The position numbers were made by a program, and so were the translations under genes. Positions 46,119-51,784 of a DNA stretch of 51,784 bases are shown here, piece after piece. The notes below the pieces were generated by a model. The model ran no database searches. It had not been told where the DNA came from and saw nothing but the letters and a program-made list of their open reading frames with translations. Source of the stretch: Fragilaria crotonensis. Taxonomy: Eukaryota; Bacillariophyta; Fragilariophyceae; Fragilariales; Fragilariaceae. Within the stretch, counting starts at the first letter, position 1; every line of letters begins with the position of its first letter. The DNA is taken from NCBI GenBank assembly GCA_022925895.1, contig JAKSYS010000449.1, forward strand, positions 1-51,784, given 5' to 3'.

Positions 46119-46136
46119 CCTTTAATGATGCTCTAA

Positions 46137-48190
46137 TGGGACGCCCTAGCTTTACCCGTGTTGTCAAAGCAAAAAAATCCTGAAAACAATTGGTGGCATC
46201 GAAGATGATGCAAATGAAGGCAACAACAATGGTAAAATTGAGTCCATTTGCCATATATTACTCCCCAAAACAATCATCTAGATGACAGCAATTCTAAAAT
46301 GCGTTATTGGAAGGTGTGTATGTTGTTCACTTGCGATCCAGAGTATACAAGAAATGCCTCACGGTACCAATGGAGGAACTCCTCCCCATTCAATCAAAAG
46401 GATCCACAACCAAAACCTCATACCCGATCCTTCAATCATCAAACTTCCAAAGGGCATTGCAACTCGGTGAAAAATGACCTCTCTTAATGGTCGGCATCAC
46501 CCTTACTCAACAGAATGAGGTTCAGCCGGTAGTCTGCGCTTCCCGGGCCAGGTCTTTTCCGACGACGACGAGGCGGTCCACAGTTGGTACAAATGACTAC
46601 TCGCATGCCATTTCCTCGTCCTCCAGCATGACCACCACAGAATGAGCTGCTCACCGCAACCGAGTCACAACGTTCAACATCCGCGGTGACAAGGCGCGAT
46701 GATAAACTGCGAAAAAAATAGCAGTACAAAATGTTAGTAGAAACACGTAAAAAATTTCAGCGAAATTCGTTTGCAACTTGACATCAAAACTCACATCAAA
46801 GTGGCAGCTTCAGATGACAGTCTCAACATGAAACTCACCATTCTGACAACATCTTAATTCATGTACAACTTCTGCTGTTGCCCTGCTTTGGATCATAAGT
46901 CATCATAATCCTTGCTTTGCGAGCCTTCTGCTTGGTTGACGCATTCAAAGTATGAGCAATTGTTTTCAGGAAAACTGTCAACTTGAACAAAAAAATCTAC
47001 GGACATCCGCTCGCCACATCTTTCGATAAACCATTGCTACGTCGGAACACCCTACACAACATCTCTACCCAATACAGTTATCTTCCAGGGAGGTGGGGTA
47101 AGCCGTGCCATAGCATTCACACATGAACATGTGCGTTCATATGAAGAACATCTAAAAAATTCACCACTTTCAAAAGCGTTTTGATTTATGCTTGACCTGT
47201 ACTCTACTACTAGCTACTAGTAGTAGAATATTCCGTACAACTGAACTGTGGTCACTGGTCACTCTCGTAATTTGCGGTGTTGCGGGTTCTGCGTACTGCG
47301 GACCACGTCGTACTGTACAGCGTTGTACTTTACTACTACTCCATAATTGACCTTGGCTGTTGACGATAGCACTACAGGTATAGTATTTTAAGCCACCGCA
47401 TTCTGTGAGCAGGCAGCAATACGCACCTGCTAAGATTACCAGGAGTCTACTAGCGTAGCTAGCAAGGGGAAAAATTACAAAGTTGCTACTGCAGCACTTG
47501 CACTCCTTTCCAGTCTCGCGTTTCTTTAATACTTAGGTACAAGTACTGGAGTCCTCGGGGTACTGGAGTACTCCGACTACTTGTACTGGAGAACGTGGCT
47601 GGAAGCTCCAGTTGGTATGCAGTACTTGTACGATGTGCTAGTAGTACAATCATGGTACTGTGTAGGCTGTAGTACGTACGAGTACTACGAGTTCCTGGTA
47701 CCAGTACATTACTACCGGTAGTACCTGGTACTGTAGTACGGTGGATGGTCAATAAGGGTAATCCAGTACAAGTACTACAGTACTACAGTAGTCGTACTCC
47801 AGAACCATGGTGCCAGGCAGTACAAAGAACAAGTGCCTCTATCGGAGTGTACAAGTACACGCTGTGAAAATGGACATCTCGTTCTACGAGTACTGGTACA
47901 AGTACTTGTACCTTACTACCGATAGAGTACACATGAAAAGGGTCACGGGACACTGGACATGGGACAAGTTACAGCAGCTGACGTGCGTCTGACGATTCCC
48001 TCCCGTCTTGCGTGCAGTGAATGCGAAATGCCGACTGTGCGGATGGGTTGCTTTTATACTCTTATTCATAGCTGAATATATGATATTCTGATGACGTCGT
48101 CCATTGGTATCAGTTCATTCTCATTGATGACCATCAGGATATATTTGTAGCACCTTTATATATGCATATGTATGTTTACAAGGATTGGCA
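46137..48190. other. Interval between H2 and keyword array E
   Basis: Bases 46150-46730 contain short frames of unknown origin. One, 46484-46729 minus, has SSSFCGGHAGGRGNGMRVV then CTNCGPPRRRRKRPG, with a possible splice acceptor (ttttttcgcag) just before its body; I cannot assign it. Bases 47190-47830 are extremely GTAC-rich (agtactggagtcctcggggt, gtacgtacgagtactacgag, ggtaccagtacattactacc). No gene can be supported. Confidence 0.35.
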
Positions 48191-48224
48191 CTGGTATAAA
48201 ACTTCAGTGCATTCGAATTGTCTC

Positions 48225-48425
48225 GAGCATGCCATAGAATGCTCGAGCGTGCAATGGAATGCTCGAGCATGCCATAGAATGCGATTTTTTTATCAAAACG
48301 TATTTAGTAGTTATAGTTTCATAGTGAACGACGTCTGGCCGGCTCGAATGCATTCCATAGCATGCTCGAGAATGCGATTGCATTCTCGAGCATTCCATTG
48401 CATGCTCGAGAATTCCAATGCATGC
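48225..48425. repeat. Keyword array E: GCTCGAG / GCATGC words in inverted halves
   Basis: The left half repeats a 20-bp unit (gctcgagcatgccatagaat) nearly three times. The right half carries the complementary orientation (cattccatagcatgctcgag and variants). An AT-rich centre and the GC box gtctggccggctcg (about 48329) separate the halves. No coding sequence. Confidence 0.75.
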
Positions 48426-48740
48426 TCCTCGCATGTATACATTCATTTAAATTATAATTATCGTTAGGTACACATCCATATGTAGCCAATGGACAATCCT
48501 TGACTCTGCACATTTATTACTTACACATACTGTCATGATTGAGCAACTGAATAAAAACACTCATTTTAAAAGATAAAGAACGTTGCCTCCCCCCAAAAGT
48601 ATGCCCGTACTTTGAGTATGTACTACTACTGGCTACTGGCTACGTCAAAACACAAAGAACAGAGAAGATCAAAGCAGCCAACGATCAATCCACTACTAGT
48701 AGTAGTACCGGTAGTACCGTACCGGGATAGAGAAGATCCC

Positions 48741-48925
48741 CAGGGTTTGTCAGATGGCACGTACGGTTTTCCAGTGCACTGTCAGATGGTTGTCAGATGA
48801 ATTCTGATAAAACCTTGGGATCACGTTGATCCTCCTTCATGTAGCAACTCTGTAGATGTTGTACTAGACAATGCATTGGGATCTTTGACCTCTCCCGGTC
48901 TGTCAGATTTTTTATGACAACCCTG
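48741..48925. mobile_element. Small MITE-like element F with TGTCAGAT words
   Basis: Ends CAGGGTTTGTCA (48741-48752) and TGACAACCCTG (48915-48925) are inverted repeats with one extra T on the left. TGTCAGAT occurs four times in 185 bp. No target duplication could be confirmed, so this call is tentative. Confidence 0.45.
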
Positions 48926-49036
48926 ACACCTGGCAGACTAACTTAGTATCGTATTGCTCAAACATCGAAATCACAATAATTAAGTCACACATCTCCTTTG
49001 CAAGCTGAGTAGGGGAACCTTTGATTCAGAATCACC

Positions 49037-51049
49037 ATGAATGTAAACAGAGAAGCAGCAGAGGCAACAGCAAACAACGACAGGCATCCCGAAACAATCA
49101 AATCGTACCAAGGGATAATCAAACGGATGAAAGATTTTGCACAACAAAACGAGAACTGGGGTGAGGGTATATTTGATGATCCACCACTCCCAGATGAGTT
49201 TATCAAGGAATTCATGGGCATGCAGTCCCAACAGAAGGATGATGGTTCAGTCAGAACTGCGTCAACACTCAGAAAAAATGTGTCGGCACTGAAATGGTGG
49301 TACAGCACACAAGAGCCAGTGGTCAGGGTGTCTGCTGACCTCGATACTTTGCACGGTTCAATAAGGGCACAAGAGAAAGATTGCTAACCTCAAGGCAGAT
49401 GGAACAATGGACCAGCATGAAGGAAAGTGGTTACTCATTCACTGCCTTTATTTCTTGCAAAACTTTTTTCGAGGATTTTGGAACTGCGACAAATTATGCA
49501 CACCTTTCTTTGTCCTTACATGGAATCTCATTGCAAGGGCGATCACAGTAGCAAACATGAAGTACGATTTCATTCACATGGATAATGACATGATTGTGGT
49601 CCTTCCGCCACGAAGCAAAACTGACCAAGCAGGAGAACGGGTTGAAGGCATATTGCAGCAAATCCTTTCAATCCTGTTATTTGTCCAGTTTTATCACTTG
49701 CGAGACATGTGTTTAGTGATGGCAGCCGAACAAGGTACAGCAGTGTTTTCACTCGAGATGCATATGACCGATTTGGAGAAGTATTTTTTGATACTGTGCG
49801 ATCTGAGAGGGCACAAGAATACCTTCAGGTGAGCGGAAACAAGCTTGGAAAGCACTCTGGGCGCAAGGCTGGAGCAACGTATTGTGCATCATTTCCCGGA
49901 GGCCCAGATCGCGATGCAATTTGTCAACGTGCAGATTGGTCACTGGGTGGAGTCCGTGATCGGTATATTACAGCTGTTAACAATGGAAATGACCAATTTG
50001 TGGCTCGGGTAATGTCAGGGCTTGACTTTCAATCAGCATCATTTGCCACCCTTCCACCGCATTTCAGCCTGGATGATGTTGCTGAGATTTCGGTCATCTT
50101 GAATTCTGTAATAGACGTTGGTGCCTATCCCGAGCAATTTCAGGGATGCCTGCCATGTCTTCTAGCCACACTGGCATATCATTATGACTACCTTGATCAG
50201 ACACTTGGTCAGCATGATCGCTTACGCTCATCTAGGTTGTGGACATCCGGACACCTGCCAAACTTGCAAATGAAAGTATTACTCGGGAACGGACACTGTA
50301 AAGCAACAGGAATGACGGCAACAGGTGTACCACCGCATATTGTTCAAGTTGTTGCAACAGAGCAGATAAAGGAGACATTGATTCAACAAGTACAAGAAAT
50401 CGTGGTGATATTGCTGAAGTACCGAGAAAATGTGCGCGCAGTTGCTGCAGCAATTTGAAGTCAACGGTGCATTACCCATGACATTTGCCAATGTTCAGTC
50501 TATGCTAACGACAATGCAAGAGCAGCTTTAAAGCAACTCAGAGAGGCAGGAAAGGGATCGGAGGAACGGTCAAATGCCTCTGAAGCTCCAACTCGGAGAG
50601 TTGTGAAGTGGCTCACTTGGTATCATCCCGATCGTGGTAAATTCTTCAAGGTGCCCCCAGACTTTGCATTCCCGCAGACATTGACAGTAAAGCCGTGCTG
50701 GGATCTATTCTTGCATGGCAATGAACTCCTGAGGATAAGGCCATATCGACTGTTGGACAATGAGGACATGAGAACACATGCAGACCGATGCCGGTTGTCT
50801 AACATGAAGGTAGTTTGCAATTTCATAATTCAGCATGTCCACGGAAGTGATGCTGATGAGAACAATGGAAGGACTGCTGATGTGCTCGATTCACAACCCG
50901 AGATAACTGACAATTTGTTTGCTGGTGCCTGGCCACTGGCCGTAGGAAAGCTTACAAAAAGAATGACCGTCGAGAGAAGATTAGGGGATTTGGTGATGAC
51001 TACAGTGTACAACCTCATACGAAAGTATCGACGATCCGGGCAAGAGTGA
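49037..51049 (+). CDS. Crypton-type tyrosine recombinase with GCR1_C-like C-terminus, frameshifted
   Basis: Tyrosine recombinase of a Crypton DNA transposon, which moves by site-specific recombination without reverse transcriptase or inverted repeats. The N-terminal SAM-like segment starts MNVNREAAEATANNDRHPET and includes YQGIIKRMKDFAQQN and RTASTLRKNVSALKWWYS. The box A Arg is in LTWNLIARAITVANMKYDFI (near 49540). Box B is KLGKHSGRKAGATYC (HxxR at 49853-49864), followed by DWSLGGVRDRYIT with the likely nucleophile Tyr at 49964. The C-terminal part (50640-50830), FKVPPDFAFPQTLTVKP then CWDLFLHGNELLRIRPYRLL, fits the GCR1_C DNA-binding domain found in Cryptons. Frame changes lie near 49385, between 49660 and 49830, and near 50460-50540. 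Confidence 0.85.
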
Positions 51050-51784
51050 TTTTCAGGGCAAGATTTGCATTTAATTTTCAGGGCAAGAGTTGTATTAAAT
51101 ACTGATTCAAGTTATATCGTTGCTACACATAATGATGGTTGTCTCGGCCTTCTTGAATGTTTGGACAAGATTTGATTGAATCCAGTCTTCATTTATCCAT
51201 TGAGCACCAGAATCTGGTTACAAATCCAATAAAGAACTCTTGGGAAAGTATGGCACATTATTGACTGGCGCTCCGCGAGCAGTTTGAAATAAAATTTGGA
51301 TTTTGATGCCCTTCACTGATATCTTATCTCTCCGGTCACCATGCTCCTGGATAAAAGATAGATTAGACGAGAACGTACATGAATGCAAAGGCAAGTGAAT
51401 GTCATGCGTGCAAATCATCCTCGCACCTTGACAAGAATATTATTGAGAATTGACTTTTTGCAGGAAAGTTGCTTCACGCAAATCAGACACAACATCCTCC
51501 AAGCCTGATTGTTGCTACCGCATACAAATCACCTTACAAGAAGCAACCGGACATAGTTCAGGGACAAGTGATGCCTTTGCTTCTTTTCAATGAGGAACAA
51601 AGTGCTGTTTGTTTGTTGTCATTTGCAATGAGTAAAGTGTTGTGCTATAATCATAGTACTGCATGATGCGGGTCCGAGTCAAATGCATCATGATGAATGG
51701 TGCTTGAGTGCAAATTATTTGATTGGCCAAATCGATTGAATGTAAGTATTCCAGTCACTAAGTAATTTCCAATGTCAATCTAAA
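51050..51784. other. Right-end interval after the Crypton gene
   Basis: AT-rich, with a short direct repeat ttttcagggcaaga at about 51053 and 51082. The small frame 51469-51666 (HPPSLIVATAYKSPYKKQP) is unrecognised. No gene can be supported; part of it may belong to the Crypton element, whose ends were not located. Confidence 0.35.

Larger units (their letters stand above)
41917..46133. mobile_element. Complete PIF/Harbinger element 2 (H2), two convergent genes around a 12-bp minisatellite
   Basis: Terminal inverted repeat GAGCATCATTAAAGG (41917-41931) and its complement (46119-46133), with TAA at 41914-41916 and 46134-46136. The left TAA is the same one that bounds H1. The left end has a subterminal repeat (gcatcattaaaggcaaa at 41919, gcatcatttaaggcaaa at 42053). 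The word ATCAAAT / ATTTGAT occurs twice near the left end and about nine times near the right. Genes: transposase (plus) and SANT-like partner (minus), tail to tail, the same layout as H1. Confidence 0.92.

Noticed and set aside
46484..46729. 81-codon minus-strand ORF with CTNC and an Arg-rich tail, possible zinc-ribbon protein
   Set aside because: Only one Cys pair is convincing, no neighbouring exon could be found and the start is uncertain.

Overview
The window is nuclear DNA of a eukaryote, most likely a diatom or another ochrophyte (photosynthetic stramenopile). Three things point there. Spliceosomal introns with GT..AG ends interrupt a UDP-sugar pyrophosphorylase gene. Two small paralogous proteins carry bipartite plastid presequences with ASAFAP-like cleavage motifs (IA|FSP and VDA|FAS). 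The transposon mix (PIF/Harbinger, piggyBac, Crypton, Ty3/gypsy) fits as well. The species cannot be named from the sequence alone.

Host genes, left to right. (1) The spliceosomal U5 snRNP protein PRPF6, minus strand, runs off the left edge (1-2067). (2) Divergent from it lies a very large chromatin protein with Tudor-like, DDT, bromodomain, PHD, WSD-like and chromo-barrel segments (3030-9646). (3) VPS33 (12804-14788). (4) UDP-sugar pyrophosphorylase with two introns (27474-29588), convergent with (5) ribosomal protein L23a (30040-30469). (6) A head-to-head pair of plastid-targeted paralogs of unknown family (31772-32365 minus, 32983-33600 plus). (7) An acidic/basic low-complexity nuclear-type protein (33648-34334 minus). 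(8) A hypothetical Arg/Ser-rich protein (36512-37159).

Mobile DNA fills much of the rest: a piggyBac transposase (10129-12183), a degenerate Ty3/gypsy element between two short LTRs (18292-25417), two complete PIF/Harbinger elements placed end to end and sharing one TAA (37694-41913 and 41917-46133), and a Crypton tyrosine recombinase (49037-51049). Two non-autonomous elements are also placed end to end, each bounded by CCAGG (34498-35088 and 35094-35714). Several intergenic blocks consist of one short word repeated many times, a different word per block, usually beside GC-rich GGCYGGCKCG-like boxes. Both Harbinger elements carry their own word near their ends, so these blocks may be family-specific subterminal transposase-binding arrays. 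This is the most interesting unexplained structure in the window.

Quality caveat: nearly every conserved gene, including essential single-copy ones (PRPF6, RPL23A, VPS33), is broken by one-base shifts, densest in the first 9.6 kb. Several fall in homopolymers. This looks more like consensus indel error than pseudogenes, so all frameshifted genes are given as one span covering their fragments. Host intergenic stretches are strikingly rich in GTAC-containing strings (tactagtag, gtactgtagtac). No rRNA, tRNA or CRISPR was recognised.
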